Of a stretch of DNA of 64,000 nucleotides, positions 35,452 through 47,653 are shown one piece after another (the first letter of the stretch is position 1; each line of letters opens with the position of its first letter). The stretch covers positions 910,016 to 974,015 of the forward strand of contig NW_022985170.1 of NCBI RefSeq assembly GCF_010093535.1. The letters run 5' to 3'. The DNA comes from Lindgomyces ingoldianus. Taxonomy: Eukaryota; Ascomycota; Dothideomycetes; Pleosporales; Lindgomycetaceae. Position numbers and translations under genes: made by a program. The notes beneath the pieces were generated by a model, which saw only the letters and a list, made by a program, of their open reading frames with translations, was not told where the DNA came from and ran no database searches.

Positions 35452-38400
35452 ATGCTTCTCACACCTCGAACATATTCGCTCGCCCAAATCCCGGACGACG
35501 GCTCGCACAAACCCCAACCTTCGTATTTCCTGCTCACGCCTTCGCGAAAGGAGCTGCTTGTGGAGGAACGGCGAGCGCGGAGAATGCTCTTGCTCCACCA
35601 GACGGGGAGCGTGAAGGTGGGCGAAGTCGTACGGTGAGCAGGCTATGACGCCTCGTGAGATATTTCATGTCATGTCCATACTAACGCACCCAGATATACA
35701 CTCACTTATACGCCATCGGAAGACCGGATCCTACCGCCACCTGCCTTCCTACACGTTAAAGTCAAGAACTCCTCTGCAATCCCGCTGCGAGCCGCATACC
35801 TCCACGGACCCTACACGATACATGTCGCCGCATACCCTTCTACCTTCAATCCGAATAAAAAAGTTGAGGCTCCGAAGAGAGATGGCGTCCCGGAGTTTGA
35901 ACCAAATCTAAAGGCTGGAGGCTCCTGGATCGCCAGGCTGACAGTTCCGGAGCACATCAGAGACGCTGGAGACCAGCGGGAATTCAGCAACACATCAGGC
36001 GACAAACCCAAGAGCGCGACGTGGATAATCGAAATTGCCTCTCAAATCATCTTCTCACAGTCCGCTTCTGTAAACTATGAGCTACTCGTTGCTCGAGACG
36101 AAAGATCACTAGACTTGGGATTCACGGCCATCACCGGAAACACTCACGGAGCGCCGGGACAGGTCCAAGATCATCAGCAAGGAAAGCGCTCGCATACTGT
36201 TCATCATCAAGCGCAGCCGAAAGGCGTATATTCAAAGGCTGTCAAACTAGTAGTGGATGACACTGCTAGTCTTTGGAATAAGCCGGAGCTGCCGGAGTGG
36301 GAACGTGATCCTACTTCTCGACGAAAATCGCGGGATAGCCATCAAGATAGACCCTCGGTGGAACGAAAGCAGAAAAGGATTCATTTAGTTATATTGACAC
36401 ATGGGTTACACAGTAACCTTGGAGCGGATATGTTGTATCTGAAAGAGAGCATCGATGCCACAGCAAAACAAGCACGAGAAGATAGGACGAGGCGGCGGCG
36501 CGGCGGAAATCTGTCAAAAGCTACAGGTGATGACCTGACTGATACTTCTACCGCTCCCCTATCAGGGGGTCAAGATCGCATTCCCTCAGAGGACGATGAC
36601 GATGATGATGAGGAAGTTGTCGTTCGAGGCTTCGAGGGCAATGTAATACGCACTGAGCGCGGGATCCAATATCTTGGAAAGCGACTTGCCAAGTACGTCC
36701 TTGAGCTGACATACCCTGACCAGCCTTTTCTTCCGATTAAGAAGACTGTGAGTCAGAAGTTCTCAAACACCTTCGCGGCAACCAAGGACAGGCTAGATGA
36801 AGGTACCCCGGCTCATTCTGGAAGTACCATCCATGAGCACCACCACCACCACGAGCCCAGGCGAGCATATACGTATACAAGTATAAGTTTCATTGGTCAT
36901 TCTCTCGGCGGTCTGGTCCAGACCTATGCTATTGCGTATATCCACAAACATTCGCCCAGGTTCTTTGAGAACATAAAACCTATCAACTTTGTTACCCTGG
37001 CATCCCCGTATCTCGGTCTAAGCAACGAGAATCCTATGTATGTTAAGTTCGCTCTGGACTTCGGGCTCGTTGGAAGAACGGGGCAGGACCTAGGTCTGAC
37101 CTGGAGAGCTCCGACGCTGGCAAAAAGTGGCTGGACAGCAATGGTCAGTGGGCTTGGCGCCCAAAACCAGAAGGAGCACAGGCAAGACGATCCCGGAGCG
37201 AAACCTCTTCTGCGGATTCTGCCAACAGGCCCTGCACATGTGGTCCTCCGAATGTTCCGGAATAGAACAGTGTATTCCAATGTAGTGAATGATGGGATTG
37301 TACCATTACGCACCAGCTGCTTATTATTCCTTGACTGGCGGGGACTTGGCAAGGTCGACAAAGCTAGACGGGAGAACGGCTTGATAGGTACTGTTGCCGC
37401 TTGGGGCTTTGGTCAACTAACCGGCCAGAACACGTCCCCGAACCCATCTAAGGTCACCTTTTCGGAGAACGAGAATGACGGTGTTGATTCCCCAGCATTC
37501 AGTGGAGACGACACTGCGGTTCCTCAGCCCGGAGCAGATGTCATCAACCAAGATGATGAGGCACAGGCAGCTGTAGAGCCCAGCTCCGACCAATTTCTTG
37601 ATGCACGCAAACACAATCCTGGTGGACGTCCTCTCAGCCCAAATTCCAACTCGAGCCAATCGACGAATACCCTTTCAACCCTTTGGAACTATATTCGGCC
37701 CTCAGGCAAGCATACGTCCAGGGACAAGAAGATGTTCAGAAGGAGTCAAACTATCCAGATCGAACAAGAAGAATGCAGTGGTACTTCAACTTCCGAAGCG
37801 GCTCCAACCCAAAATTCCGAACAGCCAAGAAAGAGGCCCCCTGCAACCCGTGGCGACTCACTCCTCAATGATCCGATCAGTCTTTCTGCCCCGCCGAAAA
37901 CTACAATTTTTGAGTCTGCGGGTGATCTCCTTAGTCCTCCAGTTCCTCCAAGCAACTGGATAATTGATCCATCAACTCGAGCACGCACCATTTTCCATGA
38001 CCGCGTGTACCACCCCGAGGACATTCCCCCTCCGCCAGCTAAGCGCCCCGTCCGTTATGTTCGGTCATTCTCGAGCGAGAGCAGCACAGCATCCCAAGCC
38101 ACCGAGCAAAGTGGAGAGGAGGGAGGCATGCGGGTGGAAGAAAAGATTGCCCGTGCGTATCACCATGACCTTTCTTGGAGAAAGGTTCTGGTGCGCCTTG
38201 AGCCAGATGCTCACAACAACATTATCGTACGACGCATGTTTGCCAACGCTTATGGATGGCCGGTAGTGAAGCACCTATGCGATACCCATTTCGCAGATAC
38301 ATACACGGCTACCACGAGGGACGAGCTTGAACCTGCCATTGATCGCGCAAGGGGTATCGAACAACCGGTTCAAGAGAATGGAGAACAAGTAAAGGGGCAG

Positions 38401-39015
38401 ACAGATCCACAGCCACCTCTCGAACGTACCCAGAGTGAGATGAGGGAAGTCGCCGATGAATTGTTACCGCTCAAAGGTCATGAGCATCACCGCAGGCTAC
38501 ACACTGCAGACTCGGCAAAGAGCAAAGATTCTACAATCTGGGATGACTCATATTTTGATGGCACCTCGGATGACGACGCTGACGAGCAGGACGACCGCAA
38601 TGCCATCCAAAAGTTTCTCCAGCTGCCGCCTCCAAGGAGTAAGCCTACTTCGTCCACCACGCCAAAGACTCCTGATTCCACTGGTACAAGTGAGGCGGAG
38701 ATCGCCGAGTTTCTCTCATATTCTCCTGCGCCACTAGATGTCCACCGAGGCCTAGGTGCTTCGCCAGGAAGATCGTCCCTTGCTCGTGAACCCGACTCTC
38801 TTGAGTCCATGGGCGGAATACTTAGCAAAGCACGACAAGCATCCAGTCCCCCACAGACGTCGACAGGCACAATCAGTGACATTGAACTCAGGAGGTCTCT
38901 AGAACTAAATTCTCCCTCCAGCCCTCAGGAAGGTCGGGGAAGAAGCGGCAGCGGAGGCTTAACGGAGCAGGTGGCACGTTTGAGCCTTTCCAAGGATCGC
39001 AAGAAGAGTAATTGA
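35452..39015 (+). CDS. DUF676 putative serine esterase/lipase (ROG1-like)
   Basis: Two exons, 35452-35633 and 35694-39015 (60-bp intron, phase 2), give 1167 aa; a start at Met45 (35584, MLLLHQTGSVKVGEVVRYTL) is the one I would expect from relatives, so the first 44 residues are uncertain. The N-terminal 220 residues form a beta-rich domain (VRYTLTYTPSEDRILPPP). The alpha/beta hydrolase begins with LVILTHGLHSNLGADM, has the nucleophile elbow FIGHSLGGLVQTYAI (G-H-S-L-G) and ends with VNDGIVPLRTSCLLFLDW, which supplies likely acid residues. An acidic insert and a His-rich loop lie between. The C-terminal 500 residues are mostly disordered, Ser/Pro/Glu-rich. ROG1-type proteins are monoacylglycerol lipases in yeast; here the substrate is inferred only. 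Confidence 0.88.
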
Positions 39016-39564
39016 AGGATGTTTGCGAGCCTTTTGTTTGCTAGCCAAAATGCCGAGGGCGCACTAGTGATGTGGAAAGCGAGTGAAGTTCAATATCCTA
39101 TAGGTGAATTTGGGGTGTTCGTGGTCAGTAGAGGTTGCACTTTCCCGGAATACCCCCAGAGCGCTCGGGTTTGTATACCTTTACATTTACTTAGCCCTTT
39201 TTAATCATCGTAATTTCATATTTGTGCGGGCTGCACAGTTGCACTTGCGTGGGCTGCTCCTGCTACACTCGTCTTCGAAATTCCCTCTGCTTAAGGTCCT
39301 CGCTGTTCCCCACGCTCGCTGCCCACTGCAACTCCCCAGCCATTTTTGACACTCATTTTGGCCGGTTGAGGCTTTACCATTCTGTCATTGTGTATCGGTT
39401 TATCGCGGTATCGACTTGGTTGCTTTCACTGTTGCCACGGCCACCGCCCTTGACCTGTATCAAGCTCCAAACTTCACCACCATCACGTCGCGTCCTGCCC
39501 CCAGCGTCGTCCCCTCTTCTTTCACATTCCTGATTGCCTTGCCCTATTCGTTCTCGCCGTCGCT

Positions 39565-41770
39565 ATGCCTCCCCACGCAGCCATGGCCGACCGCGAGAGT
39601 CCTCCTGCCACGCCGCGCCGCCGCAACTCGCACTCAAGGCCCGCCACGGCTTGGGTTGGTGGACAGCGTCGCCGCTTGGTTCGTCGGTCGGGCCTTCCCC
39701 GCAGCAGGACCACGCCTGCCTTCACTGGTCTGTCTGCTGGTCCAGCTTCTCCGGCTGTCGTTTCCGCCCTCATCGACAGCCTCGATAACCTAGCCTCGGC
39801 ATCTACGCCTGCCCATGCCGCCAGCCCCACACCAACGCTCAGCACGCTGTCGCTCGCAGAATCCCCAGCCTCGAGCCAGAAGAAGAAGAAGACCACATGG
39901 TTCGGAGGCAAAGAGCGTGCCGCGGGTTCCTCGGATCCTCTGCCGCCTTCACCGCTTCCCGAAACCTCAGTCTATAACATCAGTAAGAAGGCTGGCCTCA
40001 TACTGGGTTTAGATGTTGATGTTGACGACTGTGGTGAAGATCAGGGCACTCAAGGCCACGGCACTGGGTCTGGTATTGGAACCGAACATGGCAACCCGGA
40101 GTACCACACTATGATGAAAGACTTGAATGCCGAAGATATTGCTCACGAGCTAGAGAAAAAGACCGACGATGCTACCAGGCAGACGAGGTTCAAGGAAGAG
40201 GGTCTGTCTCCCAATGACCAGCCCGCCCAGACTGTCGCTGCCAGTGCCACCCCGAGGGGCCTGAAGCTGCTAAACTTGAAGGCCGGAAACTCGAAGGCGG
40301 CGAAGCTGCTGGGTCTTGTGTCTTCACTCTCTCGCTCCAAGAGCACCGAGCAGCTTACAGGCTCCCCGCATCCACCAAGCCCCAGTAGACAAGACGTTGA
40401 CATGGATCACAACAGTGACGCAGGCCACGCTACGACACCTCCGAGGCCAATCCCAGGCGCCAGGAACAGCGGCCGCCGAAAGGGCAAAAAGAAAGGTCCG
40501 AAGGAGCTCCACATGATGCCGCCCATAAAAGAAGCTAGCGACGACGGCATCGTGTCTCAAGAGGAAGAAGGCCCTATTGCACAGCCGTTGATGGCCGCGA
40601 ATCCCCTACTCGCCCCGGATATCGATGAAGACGATGAGGAGGAGCCTTCATCGGAGGACCAATCCGACGATGTTTTCGAGGATGTCGATGACGGTCAGGC
40701 AGAAGAGGTATTCCCTCTCTCCCTTGAGGGCAAGAGCCCGTTCAATCGACGACTCACCAAGTACCAGAAGAGTGGACGTCGAGCGCCCGAGATGGTTCAA
40801 GTCAAAAGCCCCCTCCAGGACCTTGAGCGTATGCTTCTTGATAACACAGAGAGGAAAATGAGGATGGATACTAACGCGGCTCGACTTCACGGAGAGCATG
40901 CTAAGCTGAAGAATGATTTGAAGGCGATCAAGCGGCGTAGCACCACTAGCACCACTGCGGATGATGTATACAATGTGGGGATGTATCAGTATGCTAACGA
41001 TCGTGGCGTTCCAGATGACGACGTAGATTCTTACGACATTAGCATCGCCAACAGCATCGACGTCGACGAGAAACCAACTATTCAAATTGCTCGGATAGCC
41101 ACGTTCACTCGGATTGTCCCGGGAATGGTCAAGCTTGTTAGTATTCCAGCAATGAAGACCAACTGCAGCATGCTTCAAGCCACCCAGTCAATTCTGCCAA
41201 AACGAGAACGCATGAAATTTGAGATGGTGAATGATAATATTGGGGTATTTCTTGTTAAGTACCCGCCTTCCTGAACCGTGACACCTGACTAACCTTTCCC
41301 AGTCTGATCATATCTCCCACAACCGAAATGTCTCCACCTCTCAGCCAGATCTCATCGAGAAGAAGGACAAGTTTCCGAAGGAAGGATATCGCAAACCGAC
41401 TGAGGATTGGGTCAACGAGTACCGCACTATCGATCTGCGCCCTCTATCAATGCGCATTGATCCCGCAGTTCTCGCGGACCAGAACCTCGATCGGCCTCCA
41501 ACTCCCCCGCCAAAGGATATATCGAAGAATCCGCTAGGTATCCAAAATAATCAAAAGCACTACTGCATCGTAAGCGGCCATGTCTTCATGCAAATCAAAC
41601 TTTGGCATGCCAGAGGTGGGGTCGCTGCTATCAAATGCGAACAATGCAAAGTTAAGGAGGTGGCTTTGGTTTGCGAAGTTCGGGTTTGTGGTCTTGGGCT
41701 TTGCTACAACTGCGCCATCGCGATGCAGGCGGAGTGGGAGGGCAGGGCTGTGGCTAGTTGGGAGGAGTGA
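39565..41770 (+). CDS. Large disordered fungal protein with C-terminal six-cysteine motif
   Basis: Two exons, 39565 to 41253 (or 41244) and 41303-41770, give 718 (or 715) aa; both donors keep the frame. The first 450 residues are low-complexity, with Ser/Pro, basic (GRRKGKKKGPKE) and acidic (DEDDEEEPSSED) tracts. A more ordered part follows, with a short helix (LQDLERMLLDNTERKMRMD). The end of the protein has C-x2-C-x8-C-x4-C-x4-C-x2-C (CEQCK...VCEVRVCGLGLCYNC), which looks like a compact zinc-binding knuckle. I do not recognise the family. A transposon lies about 190 bases past the stop codon. Confidence 0.75.
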
Positions 41771-41952
41771 TCCTTTGGTCAGGCCGCCACAAATCAGGGA
41801 AGTGCTAAATGGCCGTAATGTATTTTGGAGGCGAAGATGCCGTGGATTGAACAGTCACATGATCTCCACTGTCAATGTAGCTACGAATGAAAATTCATAA
41901 ATTTTCTAAACACTCACTTTTTCTGTTGCAGAATGCAAATGTGGGTTGTGAG

Positions 41953-41960
41953 TATAATAG
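41953..41960. repeat. 8-bp target-site duplication of element 2 (partner at 42730-42737)
   Basis: TATAATAG occurs directly outside each end of element 2 and has no mismatch. Confidence 0.87.
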
Positions 41961-42729
41961 CAGCGCTTCCAATGAGGCGTAGTGCTGTACGATTGGGCGG
42001 TTTTGAGGCCTGTACGGGCGAGGTTTTGTGTAAATTCGTACAGAAGTGGGGAGGAGAGGTAGGTGTGCGTATAGTAACTGTCACGGCTCACCTGGCCTGT
42101 ATGGGAAGTACGATTTGATTGCACTACGCTGTACTGTAGTCAAAGCAGCTAAGAATATAAGGCTGATCGCCTTACCCTGCTCCTGTAAAAGCGTAAGATT
42201 CGTTCCATAAGCCCACACCCATGGCAGCGTACAATTGCCCCGCAACGTTGTCTTGTTCTTTACTTGTAGCTAAACCACAGTAAGGTCAACGCGGTTTTAC
42301 GTCTACTAGCTATATAGCATTCAAGTTAAATGTAAACCTGCAATTAATTTTCAGCCACAGACAGTGTACTATCGCAGTATAAGCAGGAGGCGCAGTGTAG
42401 GGGATCTCAGCTTCAGTAGCCTACAAGGTTGCGTAAAACGGAGCAACAGAGGCATCTAATTAACAAAATAAGGCCTGTAAGGTAGTAAAGCCTTACATAG
42501 TTAACTCTGCAATAGAAAATAATTACAATAAGGCCTTTTTGAGACAACAAACTGTAGGTAAATAGATTAAAACACTAATACACAACAGATTTAAGGGCCC
42601 CAAACAATAGAAGAGTAATGCTATCTGTACTACTTACCGTACCTAAGGCGTTCATAAACGTACGCCCTGGACATGTGACTGTTACAGCTTACTTTGTATG
42701 GACCGGAGTACGTCTCGTTGGAGGCGCTG
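41961..42729. mobile_element. 769-bp non-autonomous hAT-like DNA transposon (element 2)
   Basis: Left end CAGCGCTTCCAATGAGGCGT and the reverse complement of the right end match at 18 of 21 bases; the three differences are all transitions. It is flanked by an exact 8-bp duplication TATAATAG (41953-41960 and 42730-42737). The ends differ from element 1 apart from the first CAG, so it is a different family. Several CTGTAC/GTACAG copies lie inside both ends, as in element 1. The middle is AT-rich and has no coding frame. It sits between two converging 3' ends (the Cys-motif gene and the UbiA gene). Confidence 0.87.
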
Positions 42730-42923
42730 TATAATAGCGTGGTGGTATTTAGGGTTTTATAGCAGGATCTTTCATCCCTTTGCCTTACTCAGGGATTCTG
42801 TATGACATGTTGTATAATTGGGATTGAACTTATGATGTTTCAAGCGCCTCGTAGGTTAGTTTAGAGAATAGGATACGATTGAGTCTGCCTTGACTGGAAA
42901 ATCCCACTGGTACTCCACTTTTC

Positions 42924-43920
42924 TCAACTATGGACTACCGCCACCAGATTCATTAGCGGAAGTAGATATATCGTACCAATCCACAAACACCACGCCTTCC
43001 AAATCCACTCGTTCGACTCCTCATCCCAGCGAAATGCACTCAGGCAAACCAACAACATCCCAAGCCCCACTGTCGGCGCAAACCACCGCACAGGCAAGTC
43101 CCAGAATGCCGGACACACGAAAGACCACAGAAGAACCCCCACGGCCAAGGAAATCCTCGCAGTCTTCTCGCCATACAATAACGGAACTGTTTCCCTCCCC
43201 CTCGCTGCATCACCCACCATATCCGGGAAATCCTGGGCATGTACGGTCGTAAAAACCGCTAGAGCTGTCAAGACTACCCACAAAAACGGACCCGATGAGG
43301 GACTGTATTCTACGGGCCCTGATGTTATCGCTGTCACACCTGCACTGAAACATCCCAGTCCACCAGCCGTTAACGCGTTTCTCCACCAGATGCTTTTGTT
43401 CGCGCCGTCGACGTCGTTGTACATCCAGACGAGCACGAATAAAGTGGCTGTTTCCCTGTAAGCATTCGCTGTGGCGCCGACAGCTATAGCTAATGGAATT
43501 AAGTGGATTAGCCAGTTTTGTGAGGTAGAGGCAGTGAGACGAGATGACGGGAGGGGGCGCCAGGGTTTGTTGCGCGAGTCTTCGAGGATCGAGAAGGGTA
43601 AGCGTTGGTTTGCGATATTTTCGACAAGCAGGGTCGTCCAGAGCCAGAGGATTGCTTTGAGAATGGAGGGGATGACGGAGATCGGTGGTGGAGTGGGTGT
43701 GGAAACCGTTTTGAAACCGCTGGTTAGGGCGCTAGAGAGGGCGAAGAGCATTTGTGGGATTATAACGGTTTTGATATCACTACGGGTAAAGAGAAAGAGA
43801 GTGTGAAGTTGGTAGAATATGGGGATGGACTAGCGTGGGGTTAGGATTGCATTAGGTGGTCGGGTACGACGTTACGGAGAGACACACCCAAGACCCTGAC
43901 ATCTTGAGTTTCGTCGCCAT
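42924..43920 (-). CDS. UbiA-family membrane prenyltransferase/terpene-cyclase-like protein
   Basis: Two exons, 43888-43920 and 42924-43829 (58-bp intron, phase 0), give 312 aa. After a short start the protein reads LFLFTRSDIKTVIIPQ, the usual N-terminal strip of fungal UbiA-like proteins. The first loop is NQ-x6-ED-x2-NKPWRPLP instead of the textbook NDxxDxxxD, and the second is QDFPDMVGDAARGRETVP, the conserved D-x2-D-x2-GD type. About eight hydrophobic helices are visible. Relatives include prenyltransferases and the fumagillin-type UbiA terpene cyclase, so the product may be a prenylated ring or a sesquiterpene; I cannot choose. A start exon of 33 bases is inferred from splice consensus. 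Possible cluster partners nearby are decayed. Confidence 0.8.
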
Positions 43921-46900
43921 TGCGTATCTGAAAGTTGTTCTAAGCCCTTCAGGAGGAAATCGAAATGGAGGAGGGGGAGGGGTTATAATATAGCCCTGAT
44001 AATAGCCAAATGATCTTCCGGGTGAATGATATCAGTTAGGTGACTGGCTTTCACCCTAACCGGTGGGGAGCTCTCTTGACCATCCCAGTAGTCAGAATGG
44101 GCAGACTTTATATCCACCAGCGGATAACAAGATCTGGTGCCCCCATCACGCATAGTCCGTGGCCCCTTCCCGCCAAAAAACCCCCCAATTCTTGTGTGGC
44201 AAAGACTGGGAGGCGCTCCAATTCCACTGTATTCTGGGTCCTCAACACACAATGCTCTGCATTGTATCGCACAAACTCAAGGATATATTCCCGGCGGTTG
44301 ACGTTTTAAGAATGGTCTACGTTGTGATAGGCTAGGTTCTGTTGTGTCAAGAATGGAGGAAAACGAGCATGCAAGCCACGACACAGCTTGATGCCAATCA
44401 CTGCCACTATGTGTGACCAATATTGTCCGGACAGGCCGTTATCTCAGGTGCTACACCAACTGGAAGGTTTGTAGCCTGCTCTGATAGCCTGCTAGATCGA
44501 CTTGGAACTACCTTGGTAATGTGCTCAGGAACAGTGCCACCTGCTCGTGTTCCTTGGAAGAGGTCTTCCCTACTGATGGCTAATTTCGTGAGACCACCTA
44601 TAGCACACTATTGCGGGCGAGACAAATAGATGTCATGTCCGTAGGCACTGAGCTTTCCCCACGCCGTCGGACTTCAGAATCCCATTTCGGACTGGACTTT
44701 TCTAAAGGCTCTAGTTACTTCCTTTACTGTGCTCTAGTTGCCACTAGGCAATGGTTTGCTCCAAACCTAGCTATCACGTCGTCACTCAGCTCACAGCTTG
44801 GATCGTCGTACACTAGCCATTACTGGCACTATACCTAATAACCTCGTCCATGAAGACAGGGTAGCGAAGGACCGCTCCGACCCGCTACCGCAACTCGAAA
44901 CTCTAATCCACCACCCCATTGGACAGCATATGTGACCAACATGCAGCCGGACATTCCAAAGAACCCAGAAGTCCGAATCATTAGCCTTCTCTTGAGAAGG
45001 CTTGATATGCATACTACCCTAGACTACTCTAGCACGTACCAAATCCAACCCTTGAAATGCCTTCTGGGAAAAAAAGGATCATGGAAACCACGCAGAACAA
45101 GTTTTTGCGTCCAGTTTAGGCCGGAGCTAGTTTTCCATAGGGCAGAGTTGATCAGTTCATGCAGCCCTGCGGCACGGCAACACACCTCTGGCACATGGGT
45201 ACGCAGAGTGCTTGACATCCCACGTGTGCATATTCTCCACTTCGACTTCCCGGTCAGTGCGATAAAGACTCAGAATCCTTGACTATAGGTCTAATTACTA
45301 AGTCTGCTATTACGCCATGTGGGACTAAAAATGTATGCGGTAATGGTCTGTGCTAGGTGGACTATATCGCGCTTTGCGCGCTTCGTCCCAATGAGAATTC
45401 ACTCTGCGGTAATCTCGCCAGAATGCAAATGTTATGGCGGTAAATTCCCAAACTCCAAAAAGTTACCATCGATTGGGACGAAGGGGCCAGCTGCATATCC
45501 ACCTTGTTGTCTTTCTTCGATACCAAGTTCTTTGATGACGGATGGCGCGGCAGAATAGTTTGTTTCGCCCACTAAGCTTAAGGTGTGGTGAGCGGGGTTC
45601 ATGGTAGATTTTCACCTTTTGGAACACTCTATGGGCTGGGTATGGGATTGGTTTGTCAAGTCGGGACGGTGGGAGATGAATGGTTCGTAAGTCAACGTTC
45701 GTATCAATGTATATGCAGAAAAAAGATTGCAATGATGGGATACAATCCACGACTACCGCTTCCCCAGCTCAAGTTCTTAGTCGGGACACTGTAACTCTGG
45801 GTTTCCTTTCTTCTATTATGTCTCCTGCCTATAGGGCACACCCCAAGCTAGACGTTAAATCCCTTGTCCTACCCCACGCCCACAACTTAGAGATACTAGA
45901 TATCTGACTTCTTGACCAAACATTAATCACCCAGAGACTTACCAACTGTGAAACCTTCGAACTTATATGGGTACATCCATTCTCATAGTTTTGGGCGACC
46001 TGAGAATGCCTTATTAATGTATATTCCTACAGGTGAAGGGAACAGTTATATGATCGACGGCGAGCACTTCTTGTCCTTGAATATTGACTTTCGCCATACA
46101 CTCTCAAGGCCAGTCCCCAGGCACATGATATTCTGCTGCGTTAGTGTGCTATCCCAACCCCCTATTTAGAAGTCGTAGATCCATGGCCAGCCCAAACCCT
46201 CCAATTGTCAGAACACACCCTCAATCTAGCTTCTAAAATAGCGTTATCTACACCAGACTTCCTAAAGATGTATATTAATCCTCCTTTCAGCAATCTCCGT
46301 AATCTTCTAACAAACCTCCAGTGCCGAGGGCCCCACAGTCGAGATATTTCACTGCCTATCTCTCTTCTACATGCATCTATTTCCACAATCCACCGCTCTG
46401 GACGAACTAAAAGGGGCATATTCTTCAAGCACTAATATGCCCCGACTTTTCCTTCTCCCGCGTAGCAATACGAGCAATCCTTTCGCGGAAAGTTCAGAAG
46501 GTCACCCTCTCTACCAACGAATCCTCTACTTTCCAACCCCTCATCTCTCGTAGGATTACAGCCACGAATCCAGCCTCTAAGAAGGAGCGAGCATTTTGCC
46601 AAACCATTTCGCTATGAGAGGGTGAGTCTTGGGCGAGAGAATTTAATAACTTCCATTTAGAGACTATGCGGTGCAGACTCTGTTCGGGATATATACGCTG
46701 AAGACTGGGATAGCGAATACGGGAAAGGGGAAGAAAGAGAGGTGTAAGATTAATTGTGAGATTGTTGCCTATGTCTTTGAGACGCACATCCGTAATCTAA
46801 TCTCAATCGGTATCTCCTTAGTCCGGTGGACTTCCACTAGAATTTCCCAACTTTGGAGTTGTGAATGATGCAGTGGAAAAGTAGGCTGGTTAGAATAAGG

Positions 46901-47653
46901 TTTGAGAAGAGTGCAAGGATTTAAGGAGCGAGTTGATTTTGGGTGGAGTGAGGAGGGCAAGGTTAAAGAGGTCGTGGAGACTATCTAGGTAACAAGAAGA
47001 AGCGGGCTGGGGGACCAAAAGTAGGAAACTAGAGTCAAAGCATCCAGCAAAGAGGACATCATGAGAAGGTATATACTACACCAAGCAAGCTTTAAACAAC
47101 CGAAAGGAAGAAGTGCATGGAGGTACAAAGCGGCTTGACCCAGCGTTTTGAGTGGTATTCTTTGAGCTGGATTTAAATAGGAGACAATGGACGCTTTCCC
47201 AAATAGACCCAGGATTTCGTAGATGAATTATCCAGATCCGCATCCTGAGGATGCCTTGATCAACACATCTTCTCTGTCATTGCATTTATACTTGTGAGAA
47301 ACTTATTCCACAGGCACTCAATACTTACAGATCCCATTTAGTCGATATATACTGAAAGCCCGAGGGGCCGCCTAATTAACCATGGGCCTGGCGTCCTAGC
47401 ATACTATATAAACTGCATAGTTCCTCGGATCCTCAGTACGCAATACTTCGCTTCTTTCATAACTCGTGTTCCCTGAAAGGCTACATAAACCCTTCAAGTT
47501 TAACCCAAGTCACCGCATCTCGACAATAAGGTACAATACATGACTTCCCAATCATTCATCCATGCACCCAACAAGAGCTTCTGTCTCCGTCAAATCCAGC
47601 AGTCTCCCTCAAAACTCCCACATCAATTTCTCAACTCTAAGCTCCCCCACCCT
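43921..47653. other. Accessory-like 3.7-kb stretch without intact genes
   Basis: No open frame longer than 120 codons and no recognised domain. A 12-bp perfect inverted repeat (CTTCGTCCCAAT, 45381-45392 and 45472-45483) is 79 bases apart. Frames at 45680-45907 and 46205-46435 together read like a fragment of a Leu-rich protein (SLVLPHAHNLEILDI, then FLKMYINPPFSNLRNLLTNL) but are interrupted by stops; a relic of an F-box/LRR gene is possible but weak. Confidence 0.45.
45786..46435 (+). pseudogene. Weak candidate relic of a Leu-rich (F-box/LRR-like) gene
   Basis: Two adjacent plus frames give Leu-rich pieces, such as LVLPHAHNLEILDI near 45850 and LASKIALSTPDFLKMYI near 46235. They are separated by several stops and frame changes. 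The pattern is suggestive only; no start codon, splice sites or domain can be assigned. Confidence 0.2.

Noticed and set aside
40648..41178. Minus-strand frame of 176 codons
   Set aside because: Antisense of the disordered Cys-motif protein gene, which has better codon content and a consistent spliced model.
44413..44980. Two stretches with similar GTGACCAA...CCGGACA wording as a possible tandem duplication
   Set aside because: Similarity covers fewer than 30 bases with mismatches and does not extend, so it is not enough to call a repeat.
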